A stretch of DNA of 43,888 nt, taken from contig CALFWO010000023.1 of NCBI GenBank assembly GCA_937928045.1, forward strand, positions 1-43,888, written 5' to 3'. The notes below the pieces were generated by a model that made no database searches, had not been told where the DNA came from, and saw only the letters and a program-made list of their open reading frames with translations. This document shows, piece after piece, positions 24,382 to 33,222 of this stretch. A program made the translations under genes and the position numbers. Source of the DNA: an uncultured Saprospiraceae bacterium (GTDB taxonomy: Bacteria > Bacteroidota > Bacteroidia > Chitinophagales > Saprospiraceae). Numbering within the stretch: position 1 is the stretch's first letter; each line of letters opens with the position of its first letter.

Positions 24382-25695
24382 TTACTTGCCTAGAAGGAAA
24401 TCCAATTCTACTTCTAACAGCTTAGCAGATGTTCTGGCGCTATAGAATTGCGCTTGGGCGTTTATCAAATTTAATTGGGCTTGACGAAATTCCACTGAAC
24501 CTTGCTGTCCACTTTCATAAAGCGTTTTGACCAAATCGAAATTGACGCGATTTGTTTGGATGTTTTGTTGCTCAATGCGAATGTTCAATAAATTATTTTG
24601 GTAGGTATTCCACAATCGATTGATTTGTGTATTGAGTTCATTCTTTTTTGTGTTTAATGCAATCAATGTATTTTGTAGATCCACAGTTGCTAATTGATTC
24701 TGCAATTTTCGTTGACCGCCGTCAAGAATGTTCCAATTTGCACTTACGCCTAAATTTAAACCATTGCTACGGTTTAAATCGATTTGGGACTTTGCTGAAT
24801 TTTTTTGAAAACTGAGGTTGTATGCTCCATTCGCAAATACTTGTGGCGAATTAACTTTATCAGCTAGGGCTAAATCGTAGCCGACTAACTCGATGTTTTT
24901 TTCAAGTATTTTGAGTTCTTTGTTTGACTCTAACATCTTTGATTGTAGGTCAGCAAATTGCGCATTTTTATATGTCAATTCAAATGAAGTGTCTATTTGG
25001 TAATTGGTGTCTTCGCGTAAGGTTAGTTGATTCAACTGCCATTTCAAATTTTTAATATCATTTTGGACCGCATTTAAATTTAAACTGTCTCTTGCAACAT
25101 CTACTTCGGCATTTAAAACATCTACTTTATTTTGATTGCCATATTCATACAATGTATTCACACGTTGAACTCTGTATTTAGAAATTGCCAAAGACTCATT
25201 TAAAAGCTCAAGCGTGAAAACAGCTTGGGCAATATTATAATATAGCTGTGCAGCATTAAAACCCAGAACTTGATTAATGTTGTCCTCCTGTAAATAGGCA
25301 GCATCCAAACTGGAAACATTTTTTTCATTTCTCAGTTTGCGTTGACCGTTATCATAGAGTAGGTAAGAGGAATTGATTCCAGCGTTCCCATTGTATGCTT
25401 GAATATTTTGTATATCTAGATCAGGAAAGTTGAAATTAAAAACTTGTTTGATTCCATTAAGATTATAACCGAGCCCCGCACTTGCACTTAGGGTCGGTAG
25501 ATATCCTTGATTTAACTTTGAAGTAAGTATCTCTGCAGTCTTTATATTCTGACGAGCAGATTGTAAATCGTAATTATTTTCCGCAATAGCCTGCAATACA
25601 TCATCTATTGAAATAGTAGATTGGGCATTGATGTTAAAATTCAAGGCCGGAGTAAACAGAAGACAAAAGAGAAATAAATATTTACTATTCTTCAT
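24382..25695 (-). CDS. TolC-family outer-membrane efflux protein
   Basis: This ~437-residue exported protein has a signal peptide (LFLFCLLFTPALNFNINAQ) and the two-fold repeated helical/outer-membrane structure of TolC proteins: SIDDVLQAIAENNYDLQSARQNIKTAE and, in the second half, NLGVSANWNILDGGQRKLQNQLA. It ends SAKLLEVELDFLLGK. I chose the ATG at 25695 over a TTG two codons upstream. Its first codons overlap the end of the RND pump gene by 11 bases. It provides the outer-membrane duct for the tripartite pump. Confidence 0.9.
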   Translation of the reverse strand: MKNSKYLFLFCLLFTPALNFNINAQSTISIDDVLQAIAENNYDLQSARQNIKTAEILTSKLNQGYLPTLSASAGLGYNLNGIKQVFNFNFPDLDIQNIQAYNGNAGINSSYLLYDNGQRKLRNEKNVSSLDAAYLQEDNINQVLGFNAAQLYYNIAQAVFTLELLNESLAISKYRVQRVNTLYEYGNQNKVDVLNAEVDVARDSLNLNAVQNDIKNLKWQLNQLTLREDTNYQIDTSFELTYKNAQFADLQSKMLESNKELKILEKNIELVGYDLALADKVNSPQVFANGAYNLSFQKNSAKSQIDLNRSNGLNLGVSANWNILDGGQRKLQNQLATVDLQNTLIALNTKKNELNTQINRLWNTYQNNLLNIRIEQQNIQTNRVNFDLVKTLYESGQQGSVEFRQAQLNLINAQAQFYSARTSAKLLEVELDFLLGK

Positions 25696-28600
25696 AGTCA
25701 AATTCTTTTAATTGTTCTTGCCCTTGGAAAGCACCTTCTAACTCATGTCGCTCAGGTTTTTTGCCATTGTAAAACCAAGACCATAGAAATTTAATGTCGT
25801 TGGCCAAATAGAGCATAAGTGGCAATACATAAAGGGTTAAAAAAGTTGCAATGGCAATTCCATAGGCGATAGAAATTGCCATTGGAATTAAAAATTGAGC
25901 TTGAAAGCTCGTTTCAAATATTAAGGGTGCAAGACCAGCAATAGTCGTAATTGAAGTAAGAAAGATGGCTCTGAACCTGGACAGTCCAGCAGTATAAATC
26001 GCCTTTTCAAAGCTATATCCATCTTTGATAAACGAATTGTATTTGACAATGAGCACCAAGCCATCGTTTACCATAATCCCTATGAGCGCAATAATTCCCA
26101 AAAATGATAGAATATTAATTGGAAAATTATGAAACTGATGACCCCAAGCTACTCCAATAAGACTAAAAGGGACCATTAATAAAATTAGAATTGGCTGAAT
26201 GTACGAGCGAAATGTAAATGCAATTACTGCGTATATTAGCATTAGAATAATTGGTGCTACTTTTTTTAAAGATACTTGAAACTTAGCGGCCTCTCTATTT
26301 TGACCTTCATACAGAGGGGAAACGGATGGATATTTAGTTAGCAGGATAGGCATAAAATTAGCTTTTAAATCATCCAAAATTGCTGGCGCACTGTCTTTTG
26401 GATCTACTAAGTCAGCGGAGACTTGAATCTCTCTGCGACCATCCAAATGATTGATCGCAACTTCTCCTCGAGCGATTTCATAGCTTGCAATTTCACTTAA
26501 AGGAATACGCGTTCCATCCAACGCGATAACTTCCATATTGTCTAAATCATTCAAGCTATTTCTCCCATCTTTTTCAAATCGAACATATACACGAATTTCA
26601 TCTCGACCTCTTTGGAACCTTTGTGCCTGACGCCCAAAAAATCCAGATCTGACTTGAGCGATCAGGCCTTCTAAAGTAAAACCGAGCATATAAGCATTTG
26701 GCTTTAATTTTAAGGATACTTCTTTAATACCTAGCGGATCATTGTCACTAATATCTTTTAACTGAGTAAGAGAAGATAATTTGTCTTTCAATTCTGACTT
26801 TGCAGATTTTAATTCCTTAATGTTATTTCCTGTAAGTGAAATTGAAACTGGCCTTCCACCAAAATTGGTGTTTGCACCAAAGGTGAGTTGTTCGACTCCT
26901 GGAACTGAGCCCACACGTTCTCTTATCTTATTAGAGATAACATTTGCTGAAAGATCACGTTTTTCACCGGGCAATAAATTAATTGTAATGTTGGCAGCAC
27001 TTGTCCCAGGTCCAATTGTTCTCAATGTGTTTTTAACGACATCTAATCGATCGGTTTGTTCATCTTTTAGCATTTCGTTGGTTTCCCAAACATCATTTTC
27101 AATCGATTCTATAATTTCATTGGTGATTCGTTCATTGGTGCCTTGAGGCATTTTTAAATTAACCTGGATGACATCGGATGCGATTGAAGGAAAAAAAGTA
27201 AAACGAATAATGCCACCTTGCATTGCACCAATTGTAATGATGAAAAGAGCAATTGGAATTGCAAATCCAAAGATTCTATTATTGATTAAGAACTTCAATG
27301 AAGGAGCGTAAAGGGTATCTCTTATCCATTTTAGGAATCGATCTCCCCAACGATTAATCAAAAAACTTCCGCCTCCTTTTTTAAGTGCATTCGAATGCGC
27401 TAAATGGGCAGGTAAAATTAGTAAGGCTTCTATTAGTGAGATTCCCAACGTCAATACGACCACTGCAGCCACTTCTCCGAAAAAATCACCGACCCGACTA
27501 TCTAAGAAAAAGAAAGTAGAAAAAGCCAATATTGTGGTAAGAATTGCCGACATTATTGCGGGTAAAACATCCATTGTTCCATCAATTGCAGCACGAATTG
27601 GAGATTTTCCTTTTTCAAATTCATTGTAAATATTTTCAGCAATTACAATTCCATCATCGACAAGAATTCCGATAACAATAATCATTGCAAATAAAGACAA
27701 GACATTGATGGTGACTCCAAAATAAGATGCGAAAATAAACATCCCAAGAAACGAAATGGGTAATCCGAAAGCTACCCAAAGTGCCAAAGTTGGTTTTAAA
27801 AAAATGGAAAGCAACAGAAGAACTAATAGAATTCCTATGATGCCATTCTCTTGAAGCAGCTCTGTTCTTTGTTTTAATGTTATGGAAGAATCTCTAGATA
27901 CATTTAGCTGCGCATTAGCGCTGGCTGCATTGAATTTTTTCATATAAGCGCTGGCTGCATCAGCATTGGCTATAAGATCTTCACTATTGGTCGCAAATAG
28001 GGAAAATGAAATTGCAGGATCGCCATTATAATATAAACGATTTGGGTTTTCTTCCCATTGATCCTTAACAGAAGCTACATCTTTGAGGTATACGATATTG
28101 CCGGACTGATCTGAACGCAAAACGATGTTCTCTAAACTAATTGCATCGTAATATTTATTATTTGCTCTAATCAAGAACTCTTCTTGCTCGGTTTTTATTG
28201 AACCACCGGTGGAAAGTAGATTGGTTTGGGAAATAGCGGCGGCAACTTGATTAAAGCTCAAGTTGTATGCTTTTAATTGCTGATCTTTTACTGCGATTTC
28301 AATTTCTTCATTTGGAAATCCGTCCAATTCTAGCTGAGAAATACCGGGGATGGATCTGATATCATCTTCAATTTGTCTGGCAATTTTCTTGAGTGTTTTT
28401 AAATCCATTTCCTTTCCACTCAAAGTAAAGGTTATTGCTTGTTGAATATTTTCTCGTTTGGAAACTACAGGAGGTTCCATACCACTTGGATAATTCGGGA
28501 CACCATCCACAGCATTTTTGACATCTGCCAGCACTTCATCAATATCAAATCCTTTAAGTATGTCCACTGTGATAGTCGCTGCATTTTCTGAAGAGACAGA

Positions 28601-28846
28601 AGTCACTCTGTCGATTCCAACAAGGCCCTTTAAGTTGTCTTCAATTTTTAAGACAATACCTTCTTCAATCTCATTTGGTGCCGCTCCAAAATAAGCAATC
28701 CTGATATTGATAATTTCTGAAGGTACCAATGGGAAAAATGAAGATTTCATGTTGCCCAATCCTAAATATCCAAATACGAAAAATGCCATGATCAGCACAT
28801 TCGTTGCGACGGGATATTTAATAAAAAAAGCGATAAAGTTTCTCAT
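25685..28846 (-). CDS. RND-family efflux pump inner-membrane transporter
   Basis: This 1053-residue protein has the full AcrB/MdtB-type architecture: an N-terminal helix (FIKYPVATNVLIMAFFVFGYLGL), a large periplasmic loop, six helices, a second loop and six more helices. The TM4 proton-relay motif is present (IGILVDDGIVIAENIYNEFEKG), as is the second-half IALIGIMVNDGLVLIVKYN. It exports substrates by proton antiport. It probably belongs to the hydrophobe/amphiphile exporter branch; substrates cannot be inferred. The gene lies between the adaptor (5 bases upstream) and TolC (overlapping), a classical tripartite operon. Confidence 0.93.
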   Translation of the reverse strand: MRNFIAFFIKYPVATNVLIMAFFVFGYLGLGNMKSSFFPLVPSEIINIRIAYFGAAPNEIEEGIVLKIEDNLKGLVGIDRVTSVSSENAATITVDILKGFDIDEVLADVKNAVDGVPNYPSGMEPPVVSKRENIQQAITFTLSGKEMDLKTLKKIARQIEDDIRSIPGISQLELDGFPNEEIEIAVKDQQLKAYNLSFNQVAAAISQTNLLSTGGSIKTEQEEFLIRANNKYYDAISLENIVLRSDQSGNIVYLKDVASVKDQWEENPNRLYYNGDPAISFSLFATNSEDLIANADAASAYMKKFNAASANAQLNVSRDSSITLKQRTELLQENGIIGILLVLLLLSIFLKPTLALWVAFGLPISFLGMFIFASYFGVTINVLSLFAMIIVIGILVDDGIVIAENIYNEFEKGKSPIRAAIDGTMDVLPAIMSAILTTILAFSTFFFLDSRVGDFFGEVAAVVVLTLGISLIEALLILPAHLAHSNALKKGGGSFLINRWGDRFLKWIRDTLYAPSLKFLINNRIFGFAIPIALFIITIGAMQGGIIRFTFFPSIASDVIQVNLKMPQGTNERITNEIIESIENDVWETNEMLKDEQTDRLDVVKNTLRTIGPGTSAANITINLLPGEKRDLSANVISNKIRERVGSVPGVEQLTFGANTNFGGRPVSISLTGNNIKELKSAKSELKDKLSSLTQLKDISDNDPLGIKEVSLKLKPNAYMLGFTLEGLIAQVRSGFFGRQAQRFQRGRDEIRVYVRFEKDGRNSLNDLDNMEVIALDGTRIPLSEIASYEIARGEVAINHLDGRREIQVSADLVDPKDSAPAILDDLKANFMPILLTKYPSVSPLYEGQNREAAKFQVSLKKVAPIILMLIYAVIAFTFRSYIQPILILLMVPFSLIGVAWGHQFHNFPINILSFLGIIALIGIMVNDGLVLIVKYNSFIKDGYSFEKAIYTAGLSRFRAIFLTSITTIAGLAPLIFETSFQAQFLIPMAISIAYGIAIATFLTLYVLPLMLYLANDIKFLWSWFYNGKKPERHELEGAFQGQEQLKEFDYEE

Positions 28847-28851
28847 AGCTG

Positions 28852-29991
28852 TTATTCGCTTAAGTTTATAGGATTTACTTTCATACCATTAAAAGCCCCA
28901 GGAACTGGCTTTTGAACTAAAAAAATTCCAGCTTGAACTCCGGAGATGAAGACTGTTTTATCGGCAATGTGTTCGACGGTTACCAATTGTTTTTGTAAGG
29001 TACTATCTGCGATCGTATAGATATACTGATCATCAATCAGTAAATTTCTTGCGATCTCGGTTACACCCTCTAAATTTACGGTCGATATCTCAGTTTGTAA
29101 AAACATTCCTTCTCGCAAATCTTTACCACGAACCTCGACGATGGCCACAGCTGATTGAGATTGAGGATCAATGATCTTATTTATTCGAGCTATTTTACCG
29201 TTCCAAGTTTGTGTATTGTCTCCATTGCTTAAAACTACAGGTTTCCCAACTCTTATCATTTTTAGCTCATTAGGATTTATTTTGACTTCTAATTCGTATA
29301 CAGAAGGATCAATAAATGTTCCTAGCTTTTGACCACCATTGATCATGGATCCTTTATCAACAAGATTTTCTCTAAGAATACCATTGTAGGGAGCTCGTAT
29401 TTGATAATAAGAAGCCTGTACTTCTTGCGCCTTAATATTGTAGTATTGCGTTACAATATTCTGAACATTGATAAATGACTTTTCTCGCTCCGAACTGGTT
29501 TGCGGCAAATCAGTTAAAGGACGATTAATGTCAAAAGATTGCGCATAATTATTCCATTTGTCAAAGGCTTCAGGATAATCGAATTTTAGATTCCCAAGAA
29601 TGGAAGTTATGGCTTGTAATAATTGTGCGCGTGAGGTTCTAAGATTGGCCATGTACTCATCGTTATCAATAGAAATCATCACATCTCCACGATTAAAGTA
29701 GACCCCTGAACGAAAAGCCCGATCACCGCCTTTGAAAACACCTTGGGTTCTACTTACGATGTCCATCTTATTCTTAGCTGTCAAAGTACCATTAGATTGT
29801 ATGGTTACAGCAGCATTTTTCAAAGTTGCAGGTGCTTGTATTACACTTGTTATATTTACTTCATTTCGCTGTTCGGGTTGCTTTTTGCTACCAGCTAGTA
29901 CACCGAAATATTTTAGAGCTCCAAGAACCATTAAAATTCCAATTATAGATGAAATGATGCGTTGTCTTAGCCGCGGATGTTTTTTTGTCAT
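28852..29991 (-). CDS. RND efflux periplasmic adaptor (membrane fusion protein)
   Basis: This 379-residue adaptor has an N-terminal membrane anchor (IISSIIGILMVLGALKYFGVLAG). Its lipoyl/barrel-sandwich halves are visible (VTIQSNGTLTAKNKMDIVSRTQGVFKGG and YYQIRAPYNGILRENLVDKGSMINGGQKLG), flanking a short helical hairpin. A beta-barrel domain follows (YELEVKINPNELKMIRVGKPVVL). It bridges the RND pump and the TolC channel. It is the first gene of the operon, so the promoter should lie upstream of 29991, but I found no convincing consensus there. Confidence 0.9.
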   Translation of the reverse strand: MTKKHPRLRQRIISSIIGILMVLGALKYFGVLAGSKKQPEQRNEVNITSVIQAPATLKNAAVTIQSNGTLTAKNKMDIVSRTQGVFKGGDRAFRSGVYFNRGDVMISIDNDEYMANLRTSRAQLLQAITSILGNLKFDYPEAFDKWNNYAQSFDINRPLTDLPQTSSEREKSFINVQNIVTQYYNIKAQEVQASYYQIRAPYNGILRENLVDKGSMINGGQKLGTFIDPSVYELEVKINPNELKMIRVGKPVVLSNGDNTQTWNGKIARINKIIDPQSQSAVAIVEVRGKDLREGMFLQTEISTVNLEGVTEIARNLLIDDQYIYTIADSTLQKQLVTVEHIADKTVFISGVQAGIFLVQKPVPGAFNGMKVNPINLSE

Positions 29992-30707
29992 TGTATAACG
30001 TTGAATGTTAGTTATCTAGACTTTTGATCAGAAAGGAAAACAAGCAAAATCTTCAATTGTTTTCAAATACTTGCCTTATTAATTCAGGGTGAAATTACGC
30101 TTATTCTTTTATCAGGGTTAAAATTTTTGTATGTTTTTGTAGTATTGAAAATAAGTTGAATTACGCTAATGATGTTGACCAATAATTTAAGGATTAAATA
30201 ATCATTTTTTTCTATCGAAATTCGGTCATTCTTTAATTTCATTAAAAAATTGACTTTTCGAACATTTTCTCATGCTATTGATGGTAGAATAGTCGAACTA
30301 TTTATTTTTAGATTAATTGGAATAGGATTTTGGTATAATTACAGTAAAATTGAATGGAGCATGCCTCTTTAAGATATTATATGAAGTGAGATGAATTAGG
30401 AATTGAGTTGTTCGGTTTTGAACAGTGGAAAAGATTATTTCTAATAGCTTTCTAAGGCTCAATAACTCAATGGTAGTCAATAAATTTATCCAAGCCTGTT
30501 GCATGGACTAACGCTGTGTAGAGAAGTGCAGTAACACTAGTCTGCCTTATGCAGACCATTCCGCTTTCCCGGAGCATTTTCAAACATAGCGAACCGTAGG
30601 GTAGGCCTGCAAAATTTAATTTTTTTTTGAATAAAAAAGCCACGGCGAGTTTTATCACTGCGGCTTTAGTTGGTTTTGATTTTATTAAATCGTTTTATAG
30701 AGGTTCA
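29992..30707. other. long non-coding stretch with a higher-G+C structured island
   Basis: No convincing gene. From 29992 to about 30480 the DNA is A+T-rich and featureless. From ~30490 to 30610 base composition rises and small hairpins appear, such as GTCTGC-CTTAT-GCAGAC (30540-30556). The island ends in CCTGCAAAATT, similar to the end of the second island near 32005-32015 (GGCTGCAAAATT). At ~30635-30672, AAAGCC and GGCTTT form a stem with a T-run on the minus strand, a possible minus-strand terminator. A repeat or untranslated RNA is possible. Confidence 0.35.
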
Positions 30708-30845
30708 ATGTATATTTACAGTTTCAAAAAACTTGTTGTATTAATTCTTTTTTCGGAAACTGATTTTACGCAGTATAAACCAGGCGGGAGTCCTTCCATA
30801 TTTAATTCAATCCTTGTTTGAGTAGTTAATGAATTATCTAATGAA

Positions 30846-31760
30846 TTGAATATTCCAATTGATTTGCCCATCAATACAATGGTTGGTATAACTGATAACT
30901 CTTCAGGAAGTCTTTCATTTGAATTAGTCAGTAGAATTGTTTGTGATGAAAATGGAAATACTTGTAATGGAATATCTTTGCCAATTTCTGAAAACTATGA
31001 TTGTGCAAATGGAATTGATCCCGGATATAATTATACCATTATTTCAGGTCAATGTACTTGGTATCTAGTTGGGGATTATTGCAATGCGCCAACCTCCAAT
31101 TGTGATCAAGCAGCACAATTGATTATTGGAACTCAAGCCTACCCATTAGTTACGATTTATGTGAATATGCCGTTGGGGTCGACGGTCTCTGTGACCGACA
31201 TTAATGGTGTTGCTAATAACTATGTAGTCCAATTAATATCCTGCGGACCTTTTCAAAATATTCCCGGTGGTGGTGTCTCAGGCGGTACTCCATGTAATGG
31301 AATTGTGGTTCCAATTGGCTTTGAAGTCGATTGTACCGTACATAATGATTATTCCTTCGACTACGCTATCGAGGGCATTTCTTGTAACGTCATTGGAAAT
31401 TATTGCGCGTTAGCAGCGAATATTATTGGAAGTGGATTGAAGGAGAAAAATATTCAAACGAGATTTTCTTTTGAACAAAATGAGACTAAGATGTTAGCAG
31501 AATCCTTTAGGGTTTTTCCGAATCCAATGGTAAATAGTGGACAACTAAATTTTGATTTGTCTAGTTTAAAAAGTACGGTTCAAAACATTGAAATTTTAGA
31601 TGCGAAATTGAATCGTGTTGAATCCATTTCAAAAGATGAAATTTCTAAAGTAATGAGTTACAATTGTACGAACTCTTTAATTGGTGGAATTTATTTTGTT
31701 GTACTTCATTTGAATAACGGAAATATTCTTAGAGAAAGAATTGTCGTGTTGAATAATTAG
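30846..31760 (+). CDS. secreted T9SS-sorted protein with two Cys-bearing repeats; 5' end interrupted by TGA
   Basis: The frame after a TGA at 30819 encodes two related ~100-residue repeats, each with a hydrophobic strand pattern and Cys residues: CNGISLPISENYDC...CTWYLVGDYC and CNGIVVPIGFEVDC...CNVIGNYC. A type A T9SS sorting domain follows from FRVFPNPMVNSG and ends ILRERIVVLNN. No good start exists after the TGA (TTG 30846 at best), and no export signal. Upstream in the same frame, from ATG 30708, lies MYIYSFKKLVVLILF, a plausible signal peptide. The original gene was therefore probably 30708-31760, now split by a nonsense codon or needing read-through. Function unknown. Confidence 0.5.
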   Translation: MNIPIDLPINTMVGITDNSSGSLSFELVSRIVCDENGNTCNGISLPISENYDCANGIDPGYNYTIISGQCTWYLVGDYCNAPTSNCDQAAQLIIGTQAYPLVTIYVNMPLGSTVSVTDINGVANNYVVQLISCGPFQNIPGGGVSGGTPCNGIVVPIGFEVDCTVHNDYSFDYAIEGISCNVIGNYCALAANIIGSGLKEKNIQTRFSFEQNETKMLAESFRVFPNPMVNSGQLNFDLSSLKSTVQNIEILDAKLNRVESISKDEISKVMSYNCTNSLIGGIYFVVLHLNNGNILRERIVVLNN

Positions 31761-31794
31761 TTTTTGGATCAATAGTCTTGTTATTTAGTTTAAG

Positions 31795-31831
31795 AAGTGA
31801 GACAAGCAGCAGCTGTTTGTCTCACTTTTTT
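31795..31831 (+). terminator. strong intrinsic terminator after the T9SS protein gene
   Basis: AAGTGAGACAAGCAG pairs with CTGTTTGTCTCACTT over 15 positions (one G-T pair) around a CAG loop and runs into TTTTTT. It is correctly placed 35 bases after the stop codon. Confidence 0.9.
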
Positions 31832-31844
31832 ATGGTCGTTAGAT

Positions 31845-32020
31845 TATTAAGTATTGGGCAGCAATTCCGGCTATCCGCTACATTCCATACCCTAGACAAT
31901 TGTTCAGCTAGAGCTCCTCACCGTTTCATGCCTTAGCAGGCAGCAATCGTCGAGTGGCTAAGCTTCGCGAATAGTCTAGCGTATTCTATACCGCTGCTAT
32001 CCAGGCTGCAAAATTCCAAA
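31845..32020. other. higher-G+C structured island upstream of the SDR gene
   Basis: This stretch contrasts with its A+T-rich surroundings and lacks an open frame. It contains nested inverted repeats: TACCCTAGAC (~31898-31907) against GTCTAGCGTA (~31974-31983), and CTTAGC against GCTAAG within that loop. GGCAGCAAT occurs twice in direct orientation. It ends GGCTGCAAAATT, like the island near 30605. It may be a dispersed non-coding repeat, a structured RNA or the 5' leader of the SDR gene; I cannot decide. Confidence 0.4.
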
Positions 32021-32047
32021 GTGCTATTAAATTTATACCTTGGTACT

Positions 32048-32890
32048 ATGCAAATATTAATCACCGGCGGTAATGCTGGAATCGGCAAGGCCACAGCCAT
32101 TCAGTTGGCTAAGCAAGGCCACCGTATTGTATTGGCTTGTCGAAATGAAGCCAAGGCGAAAGATGCTATAGCAGCTATTAGAGCCGCATCAAATAACAAA
32201 AACATCCATTTTTTGCATTGTGATCTTGCTTCTTTACCTTCCGTTCGAAACTGTGCAAAGCATTATCGAAACCAATTTGGGGAGCTAGATATATTGATCA
32301 ATAATGCTGGATTGATTACTGATAAATTATTGTTTACCAAAGATGGATTTGAACTGCAGTTCGGAGTAAATCACTTGGGGCATTTTTTACTCACCACATC
32401 TTTAATTGACCTTTTAGAACAGGCTAAGGAACCGCGAGTTATAAATGTAAGCTCGAAGGCGCATCTTCGCGCCAAGATCAATTTCAATACCTTTAACGGA
32501 GAAATAGGGGAGCAGCGGTACAAACCAATGGCCGCCTATGGTCAGTCCAAATTAGCGAATGTTTTATTTACTAAAGAGTTGATTCGAAGGCATCCCAATA
32601 TTTACAGTTTTAGTTTACACCCAGGTGTAGTAGCTACACAGATCGCTGGTAAGAATGGCAACAAAACTTCTTGGCGCATTATTTGGTCTTTGTTTTCACC
32701 ATTTTTCAAAAGTACTGATACCGGCGCTAAAACATCTGTTTACTTGGCCACATCTCCTTCGGCATTATCATCTAACGGAAAGTATTTTGATAGTCAAAAG
32801 GTGGCCAAAGCTTCTCCGTTAGCTAATGATGAGGACTTAGCCAGAAAACTTTGGGAAACCAGTGAAACGTTAATAAGAACGAATAAATAG
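32048..32890 (+). CDS. short-chain dehydrogenase/reductase (retinol dehydrogenase-like)
   Basis: This 280-residue classical SDR has the cofactor motif TGGNAGIGKATA, an Arg after beta-2 (ACRNE) that suggests NADP(H), the NNAG motif, catalytic Ser in INVSSKAHLR and the active-site YGQSKLAN (YxxxK). The SLHPGVVATQI segment is typical of the retinol-dehydrogenase/WWOX-like branch. The substrate is unknown. I chose the ATG at 32048 (MQILITGGNAGIG) over a GTG 27 bases upstream because the first beta-strand begins there. Confidence 0.87.
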   Translation: MQILITGGNAGIGKATAIQLAKQGHRIVLACRNEAKAKDAIAAIRAASNNKNIHFLHCDLASLPSVRNCAKHYRNQFGELDILINNAGLITDKLLFTKDGFELQFGVNHLGHFLLTTSLIDLLEQAKEPRVINVSSKAHLRAKINFNTFNGEIGEQRYKPMAAYGQSKLANVLFTKELIRRHPNIYSFSLHPGVVATQIAGKNGNKTSWRIIWSLFSPFFKSTDTGAKTSVYLATSPSALSSNGKYFDSQKVAKASPLANDEDLARKLWETSETLIRTNK

Positions 32891-33222
32891 TTTAATCGTC
32901 AAAAAAATTATTGATCAATACTTTGCCAGCATATTTACTCGGTGAGAATTAACTTCCTTTTAGATAATGTTAAAAATTAATTCAAATTTTATTACAATGA
33001 CTAATTGGGATAAACATTATGGCCGATACGGTTTATCAGCTAAATCCTGATAAAATTTTGGATCTGAATAAAAAAACCACTTGAATTATTTAAGCAACTG
33101 GATTTTGGAAATGAGTTTATGCTAGAATTAGTGGTGATTTGATAAGTTTGATTGGCTTACAATTAAATTAGTCTTAGATCAACGCAGATTTCGACTATTT
33201 AAGTAGGATGATTTCGGCAGTC
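32891..33222. other. intergenic stretch, nothing assigned
   Basis: A+T-rich DNA between the SDR gene and the end of the methyltransferase-like gene. Only very short frames occur, including one of 17 codons from ATG 32998. No clear hairpin, promoter or repeat was found. Confidence 0.5.

Noticed and set aside
30313-30658. Minus-strand frames of ~63 codons in the gap upstream of the efflux operon
   Set aside because: They overlap each other, follow the structured non-coding island, and show no domain or reasonable start context.
32998-33051. 17-codon frame starting MTNWDKHYGRYG after the SDR gene
   Set aside because: Very short, no repeat of a regulatory codon, no downstream gene on that strand, and no terminator or antiterminator pairing.
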